NCBI GenBank assembly: GCA_025403435.1
Contig: CM046350.1
Span: forward strand, 5,615,512 to 5,679,511
Length of the DNA stretch: 64,000 bases
DNA from: Artocarpus heterophyllus
Lineage: Eukaryota > Streptophyta > Magnoliopsida > Rosales > Moraceae
Reading direction: 5' to 3'
The position numbers and the translations under genes are program-made. The notes under the pieces were generated by a model that made no database searches, was not told the origin of the DNA, and saw nothing but the letters and a program-made list of their open reading frames with translations. Of the stretch, positions 45,311-57,291 are shown in pieces (the stretch's first letter is position 1; the number at the start of each line of letters is the position of its first letter).

Positions 45311-48037
45311 AGAAATAATTGGTTTGCACATCTATTGGAGCTAAAATCTAAAATCTAAATTAGTATTGACGTCCCCATCAAGAGCGGGATTGTCGAAGTC
45401 CCACGGAAAAGACCTTTTTTGCCTTAAAAGTTATAAACAAATTTGTACATAGCAGCTCTCTAGCTCTCCCACGAGGCAAGGATCAACCATGGGTGCCAGA
45501 GAATCATGAAACAGAGGGGTAATACTCGTGGCAGTGACGTGGATTTGAGCAACAGATGTGAAAAGCAATGCAAGTTTTCGTTCACCTTTATTTTTAGGGA
45601 AATAGACTTGTATATCTATCAGTTTGTACGTTCCAATTTTATATGCATTTTTAACGTTATATACGGAACAAGTTTCATGAGCCTGAAATACATAATCGGT
45701 ACGTTAAAGATGGTGTTTGAAATCAAGTTTTAGACATCAAAGTATTGATTGTTATAGAATAAAATTTTCATATATTATAGCATAAAGTAAAAGTATACTA
45801 TAGTATAAAATGCTCTCGTATGTTATAGTATTTAAGTTTTAACTTAACTTTGAAATACGCTCTTTCAATGCTATATATGTTTAGCTGAATCAACTTGTAA
45901 TGTATATTAGATGATGTTAATTCTATTATGCCCTTATAGTAGGACATTTTTATAGAATAAGAATTTAGTCACAACTCGTATTAGTACTTGATTGTTGAAA
46001 ACTATATAAAGTATGGTTTTTTTTTTTGGCTTGTTAAAAAAACTATCATACTCAATTTATATGGTTAGAACAAAGAATTAATATAGTATATACATTCATT
46101 TTGATTTAATTCTGAAAGTTGGGAATCAATAGATGTTTAGGAAGTAAATTAAAAAATTAAAACTAAAAATATAAATTGTAATATGTAACATGTGAGAGTT
46201 TTATATTGTTAAATCCGTCAAACAACCCGTAAGTCAAAGCCAAAAGTCCTAATAGTACCGTGTGTTGAAGGTGTAGCGTGTCACTCTCGTGGCTACCTCA
46301 CTGTCCAAAACTACGGTAGCGTATTGGACGATCTAACTTGTTTTATATAAAGACACACACATATATATATATATATATAGGTTGCTTTCTATAAAAGAAA
46401 TAAAGGAGAAAAAAAATTGTTTCTTGCATTTCCAAAACATTGATTCGTGGACTTGGCTTGCACGATTGGTGTTAACAAAGTTAATTGTTTCGTACGGAAA
46501 AAATTAACGACTTCTTCACGCATGCATGGGTTGTAAAGTGCCAAGAATAATACAATAATACATGCCCGAGAGATATCAAATTAGCACATCTAGATATGAA
46601 CTTGAACATAGTAAATCAATTTGTCCTATTACTTGATAAATAAAATTTGGTGATTAAAATACTAGTACTTTCATTAATTTGTCGTAGATAATTAATTTTG
46701 ATGAGCCGGGTTTAATTGTCATCACATTGGTGATAAATTTCACAATTACAACATTGTACTCTTTGAAATAAGAAATGTATTTCTTTTTTCTTTTTTCTTT
46801 TTTGAAAAAAGGAATAAGAAATATATTTCTTGATATTATTAGAAACACTAATTCACACCCTAATATCCTCCTACCACTATATCAATAAGTTTTTATGAGA
46901 GTAGGAGAGGGACTGTTATATGTATGCATTTTTTCATATTTTACTCCACAAATTTAATGCCGTGTTAATTGGTAAATATTAATCAAGATACGAACAATAT
47001 ATTAATAAAATTGTGAATATTTTGGTAGGGTATTATTTATTTGAATGGGTAGGATATTTATTTGTCATTATATATTGGCGTAAATATCCTACCGATTCTA
47101 ATTAAAAAGCTCAAGAGCAAAAAATATTCATTAAATCCTTTAAAAAAGATATTCAATAAATTCCCATTAAATTTATTTTTTAATTATATTATTTTGATTT
47201 AATTTGAGGTATTTGAACACGCAATACCAATACAAAACCCACATATATGTTCGTTGCAATTGTTTAATTTTTTTAAACTATCTTCTCTCTCTTTTTTTTT
47301 TTTTAATAAAAACATGTTTAGTACTTAAAACAAACAAAAAGAAAATAATGTTTCGTTACAAGGCATTTAGCATGAAAATGTTACCGATTTTACGTTGAAT
47401 AAAATAGTAAAAAAAACAGGAGAAAAGAAAGTAATTCTAGAAAAGAAAACAAGTCAAATCTGAGATTAAAAAAAAATCCTAGTAGTATCATCCAACTCAA
47501 ATGATTTCTTTTAGAACTCTTTTATTCATTGGAATTTACTTTGTCATCCTTCTTAAAACCTCGCATGGTTTTTTACTAAATTTCGTAAGAAAATAAGCAG
47601 TCTATTAATAAAAAAAATTAAAATCGTGCATTTTAAAAATGTTGAGACAAGTGTTGCAGACACATCCCACAAATACTTAATATGTATTTAGACTCTCACA
47701 AGGCATAAAATTTGATTCCCTACCATTAAATATTAAAAGAAAAGGAAAGTTGGAAAAGCGTATTTTTTGGCTTACGGTCATAATAATTCAATTTAAAAAA
47801 AAAAGGTTTGACACAATGTGTTTGAAGTGACCTAAAAAATCACCTTAGCACTAATACACGTTTTTAAACGGTTAAATTTAATTAAAAATTCTACAAATTT
47901 ATTAATTAAAAGATGAATACCTATGAATAGTTAATTTGATAAACGGAGATTTATTATTCCTTTTCATTTAAAGAAAAGTTGCACACTCATAGAAACCGTC
48001 CGATGTATTGACAAACACGTCCCCTTAAATCACGGAG
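45311..48037. other. AT-rich spacer
   Basis: Contains family 1 MITE-like words at 45740-45860 and 46165-46215, a TA microsatellite at about 46359-46379, and a 13-bp perfect hairpin at 47048-47093. A short open frame at 45506-45733 has no recognised domain. Confidence 0.5.
47048..47093. repeat. Perfect 13-bp inverted repeat with 20-bp loop
   Basis: GGTAGGATATTTA at 47048-47060 and TAAATATCCTACC at 47081-47093. A related GGTAGGGTATTATTTA lies just upstream at about 47024. It is probably the core of a small fold-back element. Confidence 0.55.
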
Positions 48038-48080
48038 TTGACCACAGAGGGAGCTGAGACTTGTTCTTGGCACCAATTGA

Positions 48081-48215
48081 GCACGTGCCGGAGCGGGGAC
48101 GTCATCAAGTGCGAGCGTGCCGCAGAGAAGTCTCACCTAATACCCGGTATCGTCCACGTGGCGGCTGCTTGGGCTGACAAAGTGGCGGTGGTCTTACCTC
48201 CACATCGCCACGTGC
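48081..48215 (+). promoter_or_regulatory. Cluster of three G-boxes and one ACGT element
   Basis: CACGTG occurs at 48082-48087, 48155-48160 and 48209-48214, within GCACGTGCC, CCACGTGGC and GCCACGTGC. GACGTCAT lies at 48098-48105. These are binding cores of plant bZIP and bHLH factors (ABRE/G-box). The 200-bp GC-rich island sits in AT-rich DNA. Downstream, at 48305-48391, a 28-codon ORF begins MGNKIPMRRSLSW; whether it is translated is unknown. Confidence 0.45.
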
Positions 48216-48391
48216 TATTTGAGCCCTCCACGAAACTGAATCTGACAGAAAAAAAAACAAAATCTCCGCCAACAATTAGTGAAAAAAAAAAAAAGGAAAG
48301 AGAGATGGGAAATAAGATTCCAATGCGGCGGTCCTTATCATGGACTTCCACGTTTTTGGAGAGCTTCTCGAGTACGGTGGATTCTCAATAG

Positions 48392-50099
48392 TGTCCCTTG
48401 AATATATTTGTTTTAATATAAAAAAAATTAATGAAGAAATATGTATTTAAAAAATATTTCGAACCAAAATGAAAGTCATCAGTCTATTTCTCTCTCTCTC
48501 TCTCTAAATGAAAGTTACGAATCAGCTGTAGAGCGAGCAAAAAAGAAAGCAAAAAGAAGGAAGTCCAAAAGTGCGGCTCTTTAGCCGCCAATTTTAATTG
48601 TGAAGTCTCGTGTCAATATTTGCCTGTATGAGTAATTGCATCGGCCGATTGAAAAATGGAATTTGTGCAATTGTGCCATAGGGACTACACTCCCTCCCTT
48701 ATGTTGGAATTGTTGTATTAGTTATTGAGTTAATTTCTTTACAGTTTGGTATATAATTAAGAAGCGCAAATGTATTTTTTAAAAAAAAAACAAAGAAAAA
48801 CACGTTGTAATTTTTTGGCATAAAATTTCACATGCCATATTATTAAAATATTAATCCTAAAATTAAAACACTTGTTCTTATTATAGAAATTTCCAATTTA
48901 ATGTATCTAAATGAAATAACTTCGTTAAAGAAAGAGAATTTCTATAGTAATAATAATGGAAATATTATTTGTCTGTATTACTGTTAAGTAGTGATGGTGT
49001 TAACTTTTAACAATGTGATATATAAATAGAGCAATTTTATAGTATATGCTTTGAATTTTTAACATTGTATTATTAATAATTGTTACCAATGGTGGATAGA
49101 GAACAGTTTACCATGAACACTTCCTCTTTTTTTTTTTTTGAAAGGGACCATGATTATTTCTTGAGCACAAGGTTTTTTTTAAGGAAAAAAATGTTTAAAA
49201 AATATAATTAAAATTAATTTTTAATTAAAAATACAATGTCTAAAATTTTATATTATAATAATTTTTATTTTGACGATAATATATAAAAATCCTATACAAT
49301 ATAATAATTAAAAAATTAATTTTAATCATATTTATTGAACACCTGTTCCGCGTCCCTGCGGGATTCTTTCACTCAACTTGTAGTTAATACTATAGTGAGA
49401 AAATAAATATCGGCAGATGGACCCCATCTCTAATTATTAGGTATTTAATGGTAGAACGAAGGCACCTCTGACTAAGATGCCGCCCAAAAGCTAGAATTGC
49501 ATTATAGGGGCAAACAAGTCGTGGGAAATGATGTCCCTTAACGCTGAACAAGACCTGATTTAAGTTCAAATGATTAATCATCCCAACAAGGAATCCAACA
49601 ACAACAATTGCCGTATAAAATATCAAAGAAGAGGATAAGTACCAACTGTTAGATATTTCGTTTATCAATTGAAAATTCTCTAAATGGAAATTGTACAAAA
49701 TATCATTTACAAAAAAAAAAAAAAGAATCCTTTGATCATGGCTACTGATATTTCAACCGTATTTTTCTTTCAAAAAGGAATTATTCTTTTGTTGCTTAAA
49801 TACTACAAAACAATCAAAATTCTAACACAGTGTTCTGTCTCAATTTTCTTGCCCTCTTAGTGGTTCTTTCACTATTTATTATGTACATCATTTAAATACA
49901 AAGGTATGCCTTAAATATTAAATAATAATATGATTTATTTAGTTGTTAAAATTTAATTAAAAAAACAACAAAAAATAAAATAAGACAACAAATTTTGGTT
50001 TATTTTAAAATATAATACCATAAAAGAAGGGAAAAAATAAAATATTTACATAAATATAATATTTTAGATTAAAAAAAAGAAGAATAAGATTCCTTAAAG
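48392..50099. other. AT-rich spacer
   Basis: No gene recognised with confidence. A minus-strand open frame at 49390-49698 (102 codons) includes a hydrophobic stretch (LIFYTAIVVVGFLVGMI) but no family was recognised. A family 1 MITE lies at 49190-49345. Confidence 0.45.
49190..49345. mobile_element. MITE family 1 copy
   Basis: The ends AATATAATTAAAATTAATTT and AAATTAATTTTAATCATATT (followed by TATTGAACACC) form an inverted repeat. The interior has TTTTATATTATAATAATTTT and ATAATATATAAAAATCC, as in other copies. Confidence 0.55.
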
Positions 50100-50395
50100 A
50101 AGCACTATTTTTCATGTGCATTTGCAAATGTGTAAGGAAAGAAAAAACAAAAGAAGCCTTCTTGTCCAAAAGGAGAAACCATTTATTCTCCTTTAAGCAC
50201 TATTTGGAACCATTTATTCTTCTTTGAGCACTATTTTCGATGTGCATATGCAAATGTGTAAGAAAAAAAAGAGCCTTCCTAGCGAAAAAGAGGAGCCATT
50301 TATTCTTCTTTAAGCACTATTTTCCATGTGCATATGCAAATGTGTAAGAAAAATAGGGAGCCTTCTCATCAAAAAAGACCAAACATTTTTTCTTC
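50100..50395 (+). repeat. Triplicated unit of about 90 bp
   Basis: Three units carry AAGCACTATTTT or GAGCACTATTTT, then ATGTGCATATGCAAATGTGT or ATGTGCATTTGCAAATGTGT, then AGCCTTC, then CCATTTATTCTTCTTT, with a partial extra unit between the first two. Confidence 0.75.
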
Positions 50396-50489
50396 TTTTA
50401 TATGGCAAGAAGTTATTAACAATAGATTAATTGGAAATGATAAATACTTTGAGAAATATTTAAACTTAATAAACAGATGCTTTGACATG

Positions 50490-50605
50490 AATTTAACAAG
50501 ATTTCTTAGCCACATTCAGACCAATTTTTTAGAAACAAGAGAACTTATTGAATTTAACTAGATTTCTTAGCCACATTCAGACCAATTTTTTAGAAAAAAG
50601 AGTTA
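50490..50605 (+). repeat. Near-exact tandem duplication of about 61 bp
   Basis: GATTTCTTAGCCACATTCAG followed by ACCAATTTTTTAGAAA occurs twice, at 50510 onward and 50571 onward, without visible change. A recent slippage or repair event is likely. Confidence 0.85.
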
Positions 50606-51692
50606 ATACTTTTTTTCTGCTCTCAAGGAATCATTCTCCTCCTTGTTATTTATTTTGTCGCCGCTTCTAATTGAATTATCTTTTATTTAAATGAATTTTT
50701 CACTGAATTCTGAGCTGGCATTACTTTGTCTTTTATTATTTAATCAATAATTATAATAATTTGGCATTTATTATCCGTTAATAAAATTTCTAATCCAAAT
50801 TTAGCACCGAAAACGTGAAGAGCAGATTCGTTTACTTCGTGCGTACGCGACCCCTTGAAACAAAACAAACGGAAACAAAATAATTAAAAAAAATCGCGCC
50901 CACAGATAATTAATTAGCTCCAGTTCCTGCTTAAATAATATTATCCAATTAGTTTCTATTAATTAACAAAAAGCATAATTAATTACCACTGAATTTCCTT
51001 TGTTGAGAAAAAAAAGGATTTTTCACCTTCCCAGTATCAGAGCTTAATCAGAAGAGTAATCGGGTAATTTCATACCCCAATTCCCTGGCCGCTAAGCTAT
51101 TAACATCAAAAGGATCGACGAAGGAAAAGGGAGAGACGGAAAAGGACAGAGACTGGTTTCCCTCTCTAAAAAAATCATAGAAGCCACGTCTCTCTTTCCG
51201 GGCGTCTTTGACTCTTCTTCTTCCTTCTTTTTACTTCAAAATTAGGGTTCGCCTTTTGTAAATTCGATTTAGTTCTCTATAATTTCTATAAATCTGTACA
51301 TAGTGTGGCTTAATTTTCTCCCCCAATTTTCTTGCGCCGAAAAAAAAAAAGCCCCTTTAATCTTTCATTCATTCAGAATAATATATACAATTCTTTGGGG
51401 GCTTTTTGTCGTTGTCGGTTCAGTGATTGGTAGCTCAGAAAGTTGTAAGAAAATTCTGGGTCTTTGAGGAAATTTTTAGTTTTTTTATGATAGCAGCTAG
51501 GTTTTGTAAACGAAAAAAAAAAGGGGTCTTGAAAAAATAAAAAAATTGTTTCGAATCTTCTTTGGCTGAAATCTCGGTAATTTTTGGGTTTCTTGAGGGG
51601 AAAAAAATTGGGTCTTTGAGGAATTCCAAATTGATCTAAAGGGTTGTGGTTGATCTGAGGCTGAAATTGTAAAGACAAAGCTAAGAACTTCC
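50606..51692 (+). promoter_or_regulatory. Promoter region and 5' leader of the RSH gene
   Basis: From about 51180 the sequence is pyrimidine-rich, as expected of a plant leader (CTCTCTTTCCGGGCG, TTCTTCTTCCTTC). An upstream ORF of 17 codons starts at 51487 and stops at 51540, ahead of the main ATG at 51693. The transcription start is not determined. Confidence 0.4.
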
Positions 51693-54600
51693 ATGGCTGT
51701 TCCGACAATAGCTCTTTACGCGAGCCCGCCAAGCAGCGTGGTTTCGACGCCTTACCCGTGTCAGATCAATGCTCACTCGACTTATGATTTCGAATTGAGC
51801 TCCCGATCTTCGTCAACGTCGGCGTCGACCGCGTCCACGTTGCAGAAGCCGGTCGTTGGCGGGCTCTCATGCCTGTTTTCCTCTCATTCATTGAAGCCGT
51901 CGTCGTCGAGTTTCTCCGGAGGAGGACGAGGAGAAGAATTGGGCAATTTGGGGTCTCTGTGGCATGACAAAAGCGAAGAATTGAAGGAATTGAGTAGCTC
52001 ATTTCGCTATTCTCCGACCAAATTCAGTGGTGTTTCTTTGAGCAGCAGGGATCAGAGCCCGGTCTCGGTCTTTCAGGGCCCGGTTTCGTGCAGCGGGAGC
52101 TCGGTGAGAAGCCCTCCGAGGAGGATCGCTAGGGAAAAGAGTAGTACTGCTAGTGGGGAGACCAATCTGCAGAGCTCTTTCCGATCCGGGAGCAGTGGAT
52201 TGTTTAACGGATTCGTTAGTGGCGCGTTGGGATCGTCGTGTGTTGATTTCGATTCGAGGGGTTTCGAGGTGCGGGAAGGCGAGTTGGATATGGGATTATC
52301 CGCTGCGCTTGTGGATGACTTGACATTCAACATCGAGGATGGCTTTTCGGAGTGCAATTCCGAGCCGTACGCAAAAGATTTGCTCCGGGCTGCGCAGTTG
52401 CGGCACAAGATATTCTGTGATGAGTTTGTTGTCAAGGCTTTTTACGAGGCCGAAAAGGCACATAGAGGGCAGGTGAGTTTTGATTTCAGTGCTCAAGAGA
52501 TGATCTTATTTGGGATATTGGTTATTGGTTAAGAATATTTTGTGTTTTGTCATTGGTTCGATGTAGATGCGAGCAAGTGGTGATCCGTATTTGCAGCATT
52601 GTGTGGAAACGGCGTTGTTGCTCGCGCTAATTGGTGCTAATTCCACAGTGGTTGCTGCAGGGCTTTTACACGATACGCTTGATGATTCTTCTATGAGTTA
52701 TGACTACATTCTTGAGACATTTGGATCAGGGGTTGCTGATTTAGTTGGAGGGGTAATAAGAATTTAAATGTTCGAAACGTATATGTTTTGTTCTATTCAA
52801 TTCGCTTTTTATTTGTTTTGATGGCGAAAAGTATGTTGTTTATGAATTTTCATGCAAAGGCCTACTAGGAAGAGTATTCTGTTTCTTTATTTACTCTATT
52901 GCGGCTAATTGCTATTATCTTGTATGGATTATGTTATTTTTTGTTGTATAGACCGCTTCACTATTGTAAATAGGTAACCATGTCTCATTTGTTTGCCCGC
53001 AAGTGTAAAATTAGGAGGAAAAAATAAATAAAAGAAGAAAAAGTTTTACACTGATTTCTTCCTTTTTTGGTATGTGTTTTTCTTTTTTAATGCATGCTCA
53101 AGGGGAGATCTTTGTTACGTTGTCTAGAAGTTTTCTTAGTGGTTATTATCTGTTGATTATGCTTGTCTAATTCTTATGATTTAACATAAGCCTTACTAGC
53201 TTTTGATCTCTGGCAATTTGTTAGGTATCTAAGCTGAGCCAGTTGAGTAAGCTTGCCCGTGATAATAATACGGCGAGTAAAACGGTGGAAGCAGATCGAC
53301 TGCATACTATGTTTCTCGCAATGGCGGATGCCAGAGCTGTACTCATTAAATTAGCGGATCGATTACATAATATGAAGACGCTAGATGCACTACCCTTAGA
53401 AAAGCAACAGAGGTTTGCGAAGGAAACATTAGAGATTTTTGTCCCCTTGGCGAACCGTCTAGGAATCTCTACTTGGAAGGAGCAGCTGGAGAATTTATGC
53501 TTTAAGCACGTCTACCCTAACCAGCACGAAGATCTCTCCTCCAAGCTTCTTGAGTCCTTTGATGAAGCAATGATTACTTCTGCCATAGACAAACTGGAGA
53601 AAGCTCTACAGGATAAAGGCATTTCTTATCATGATCTCTCAGGACGGCACAAGAGCTTGTATAGCATACACTCCAAAATGTTGAAGTATGTGCTTCCTCT
53701 TCGTCTGTCTCTCTCACAAACACATAAAAAGGGGGAGAAACTGAGTTGAGATGGGATGAAAATGTTGAGATTCCTTAAACTAATGAGTTGTGATTGTTAT
53801 GAATGCCATATTTACAGTTTGTTTGGTGGTGCTTTTACTTGATTTTTGTTATGGTATATCGTTTGTATACTTTTAGGTGCATATTTGTTGACTTGGTAGT
53901 GCTTAATTAATGTGCAGGAAGAAGCTAAATATGGACGAGATTCACGACATTCATGGGCTACGTTTAATTGTTGAGAAAGAGGAAGACTGTTACAAGGCAT
54001 TGGAAGTTGTTCATCGGCTATGGTCTGAGGTGCCGGGAAAGTTCAAAGACTACATAACTAAACCCAAGTTCAATGGGTATGTTGCCTCAAAACCATTGTT
54101 TTGCTTTTTCATTAGGCTACTTGTTCCTGGTTCTAACGGGGTAGTTTCCTTGTGTTTAGGTATCAATCTTTACACACTGTTGTTATGGGCGAAGGCACGG
54201 TCCCACTTGAAGTCCAAATTCGAACGAAGGAGATGCATTTGCAGGCTGAGTTTGGATTTGCAGCTCACTGGAGATACAAAGAAGGTGACTGTAAGCACTC
54301 ATCATTTGTGCTTCAGATGGTTGAGTGGGCCCGATGGGTTGTTACCTGGCAGTGTGAGACAATGAACAGAGACCGGTCATCCATTGACAATTCCGATTCA
54401 ATCAAGCAACCGTGCACATTCCCTTACCATTCCGACGGTTGCCCATATTCTTACAAACCTCACTGTGGGTCTGAAGGGCCGCTGTTTGTCATCATGATCG
54501 AGAATGACAAGGTATTCCTTTTGCCTTGTGAAGTATAGTTGCTTGGTTCACTTTTTTGTCAAGAGTCGATCCAAAGGTGCTGAGCGCTAACCATTTTTGG

Positions 54601-54930
54601 CCTTTGAATGACCTGCAGATGTCAGTGCAGGAGTTTCCATCGAACTCAACAATCATGGATGTTTTGGAAACATCCGGGCGAGGAAGCTCTAGATGGACGC
54701 CATATGGGTTCCCAGTGAAGGAAGAACTGAGGCCAAGGCTGAACTATGAGCCAGTGAGTGATCCAATGTGCAAGCTCAAGATGGGGGATGTGGTAGATTT
54801 GACTCCAACTATACCTGACAAGTCTCTGACCGAGTACAGAGAAGAGATTCAGAGGATGTATGACCGTGGCCTGACTGTTTCTTCCTGTACAGGGCCAACT
54901 GCGAGTAGCGTGGCTGGCCGGAGAAGTTGA
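51693..54930 (+). CDS. RSH3: RelA/SpoT homologue, plastid (RSH2/RSH3 type), 6 exons
   Basis: A plastid enzyme that makes and can hydrolyse (p)ppGpp, the alarmone that tunes chloroplast gene expression. Exons: 51693-52472, 52567-52752, 53225-53685, 53918-54076, 54160-54511, 54619-54930. They sum to 2250 nt, or 749 residues. The first 200 residues are Ser-rich and begin [13 protein letters not shown], typical of a chloroplast transit region. The HD hydrolase domain spans exons 1-3 ([36 protein letters not shown]). The synthetase domain follows ([45 protein letters not shown]). HDTLDD replaces the bacterial HDxxED form, so hydrolase strength cannot be judged from sequence. A C-terminal TGS-like part ([17 protein letters not shown]) closes the protein, and no EF-hand pair is present, which excludes CRSH. 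RSH2 and RSH3 cannot be separated here. TAF9 follows on the opposite strand, tail to tail. Confidence 0.93.
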
Positions 54931-55374
54931 CCCTTGTTTGGTAGCTTAACAACATATATGGTAATATCATTTGGTTAAGATTTGTTATTCTTGTACATAG
55001 ATTTTATTTTATATATAAGAAAATGGGCACAAAAAGAGCTCTATTGTTCTGCTTTTTGATGACTAACTAGATTAAACAAGAAGCTCAAATGCTTATTCAT
55101 GATCTCCCTCTGGGAGTTCAGTATCTCTTGGATTTCACACGTATTCCATTTTTGTACATTATGCCGTGCAAGCTCTCTAGTCGTACGAGACGTGATCTCA
55201 TTTCCCTTGCGTTCTTGCGTTGTGTTTGATCACACCATGCTTTTTGTTGGGTGGCGCAATGATTTTGGGTTTTTACGGACGTTCCAAAATGAGATTCACG
55301 TGGTTGGGAAAAATAGGCTGATCAAGAATATCAGTTTTGCCGAGTTGGCTTTCCAACATAAAATTTTTTTATAG

Positions 55375-55470
55375 GGTATTTAAAAGAACCGTCGAGGTTA
55401 AAATTAAAAAATTTATATTAAGAATTTTATATTATAATAATTTTTTATATTTTACCGTAATTATTGAAAC
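55375..55470. mobile_element. MITE family 1 remnant
   Basis: AGGGTATTTAAAAGAACCGT at the left end and TTTTATATTATAATAATTTT inside match the family. The right end is lost. Confidence 0.4.
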
Positions 55471-55668
55471 CATTATATTTTTTGTTAGTTTGACCCACCC
55501 AAAATACTGAACAATCCATTAAGCTTAATTTTCACCTCTGTTAGAACCCAGCCCGTTCAGCAATCTCTGATTAGACAGGAAGCGATGATGCTGCTTTATA
55601 ACGTTCAGATTCTGTTTAAGCATTTCAAACGGTACATTTTCTTATGCGTTAAAGGATTCAGCACAACT

Positions 55669-55770
55669 TAAGGTATGTTTGGTATGAGTATTTGAATGAA
55701 GATTTAAATTTTTGTAAAAGAAAATACTGTAGCAAAATGATTCGAATCGTGATTTAAAACCCCAAACAAA
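55669..55770. mobile_element. MITE family 2 copy
   Basis: GTATGTTTGGTATGAGTATT to AAACCCCAAACAAAC, with GAAAATACTGTAGC and AAAATGATTCGAATCGTG inside, in the same order as the intact copy at 44387. Confidence 0.6.
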
Positions 55771-55887
55771 CTTTTCCAATCAAGTGATTCTTCACATTTT
55801 CTAAAAGAAGGTAAGATTCAGCCAAATTCTTTTTACACGTTAGCATGCTCAGAACCATACCATAACCAACCATCAAACAAAAAAATT

Positions 55888-56792
55888 TCACTTGGTACGT
55901 TTAACAAGGGGGAAGGAGACTCTCTGTGGAGTCTGTTGTGGCACATCCATCTTCTGTTCTTGGGATGGTGGAGTCGGTTCGACGGCTTCATCATCTTCCT
56001 CGGTCTCCTGGACTGCCTGGGCAGATTGTTTCCTTGGGATTGCCAGTTGATAGTTTGGGCTGATCAATGTGTCCTGTTCTGGAGGAAGTGGTATACCAGG
56101 CCCTGCAATTGACTTTGGTAACGGAATTTTGTTTCGGTTTCTAGCAAGCTCCAGTAGGACCTGATGACGGCATTGTTGATCAAGAAGAAACATGAATTAT
56201 CTGTTTATCACCCAAAAAGACAGAGAGACACCACAAAATTCCTATGGTTTCTATAACCCTAAAAAAAATGATGAGTTCTATGAACAATAAATGTTCAAGG
56301 AAGACCCTATACTTAAATTTCAAATTTGAGAAAAGTAACTCTTGCCTTGCACAAGAAAAGCAGCAATTCTTTGACATGCTAAATCATGATTCAACAATTA
56401 ATTTCCAAAACTCTAAATTCCAACTCTTTGTACTCCTACACATCCCATAATTTCCTTTCAAACAAGCCAAACAAATCACCAAAATATTCAATTTTGTTTG
56501 TCATAACAAGAGTCAAGTTTGAAGCTAAAATTACCTCCCTAGGAGGGGGTTGTGAGAAGCTGAAATTGACTTTGGACTGAATAGCCAGCTTAAGATCGTC
56601 ACAGTCGATTGCAGACTTGCTTGCATGCTCAGAGTAAACCTGTGCATCAGTTAACACATCAACCACATAGCGGTACCAAAGCTCCAAAAACTGGTGTATT
56701 ACACGAGGTTCATAGTCTTCCACGCCCATTGATTTCAACAGTGACTTCACAATCTTTGCATCCCTAGGCAGATCCTCATCTCCTTCTGCCAT
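55888..56792 (-). CDS. TAF9: TAF9, TFIID/SAGA histone-fold subunit, 2 coding exons
   Basis: A TBP-associated factor with a histone fold that pairs with TAF6 in TFIID and SAGA-type complexes in the nucleus. Coding exons 56792-56535 and 56160-55888 give 176 residues, close to Arabidopsis TAF9. The histone fold is in exon 1: [69 protein letters not shown]. Exon 2 gives [35 protein letters not shown] and a Pro/Gln-rich tail. A further intron in the 5' UTR is likely. An acceptor lies eight bases before the ATG (TTTTGCAG at about 56801-56808), and a donor CACCG|GTAGG lies at 57062. The gene is divergent from the U6atac gene that starts at 57292. Confidence 0.93.
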
Positions 56793-57228
56793 TTTCTTTA
56801 CTGCAAAAGATACTCGAAAAGATCAAGACTCTTCAAAGAAAAATACCAAATCCACGAAGAAAAAACTCAAAATAAAAACTACCCATTACGAGAAATTATC
56901 AATTATGATTTTTTTTCCCCGATCTACGCTTCTTGGAATTATAAAACCATAAAAGACCACAAAAATCACAAATTTACCTTCTTTTTAAGGGCCTATTTGA
57001 AAGACTAAGATCTAAACATGAAACCCGAAGAGAGAATTTTGAAACGAAAGGGAAATTCCTACCGGTGGAGTGAACCCGAAGAACAGAGAATCGGCAGAAG
57101 AAAAAGGTGGGGTTTTGCTGGTTTTTGCCGTTGATAGCTTTGAGAGAGGGGAGAGATCGAGGGGATGGAAGGTATGTGGGTTTGGCCCTCAGTGGGCCGA
57201 GCCCAATAAAATTTCGATCTGCAGAGAA

Positions 57229-57268
57229 ATCCCACATCGGAAGAATATCAGAGTTAGAGCAATTTATA
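57229..57268 (+). promoter_or_regulatory. Pol III snRNA promoter: USE and TATA box
   Basis: ATCCCACATCG at 57229-57239 fits the plant upstream sequence element RTCCCACATCG. TTTATA at 57263-57268 follows after 23 bp. In plant snRNA genes that spacing (23-24 bp) directs RNA polymerase III; a spacing about ten bases longer directs polymerase II. The predicted start lies 23 bp after the TATA box, at G57292. Confidence 0.88.
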
Positions 57269-57291
57269 GGCTTAATTTTCGACGCTCTTCC

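Larger units (their letters stand above)
54931..55887. other. Spacer between RSH and TAF9 (convergent 3' ends)
   Basis: Holds the 3' UTRs of both convergent genes. An eroded family 1 MITE lies at about 55375-55470, and a family 2 MITE at 55669-55770 (GGTATGTTTGGTATGAGTAT to CCCCAAACAAAC). Confidence 0.5.

Noticed and set aside
48038..48391. 117-codon ORF over the G-box cluster
   Set aside because: It runs through promoter-like DNA and poly-A tracts. Only the last 28 codons have a plausible start context.
49390..49698. 102-codon minus ORF with one hydrophobic segment as a gene
   Set aside because: No family, splice partner or start context was recognised. Noted only under the spacer.
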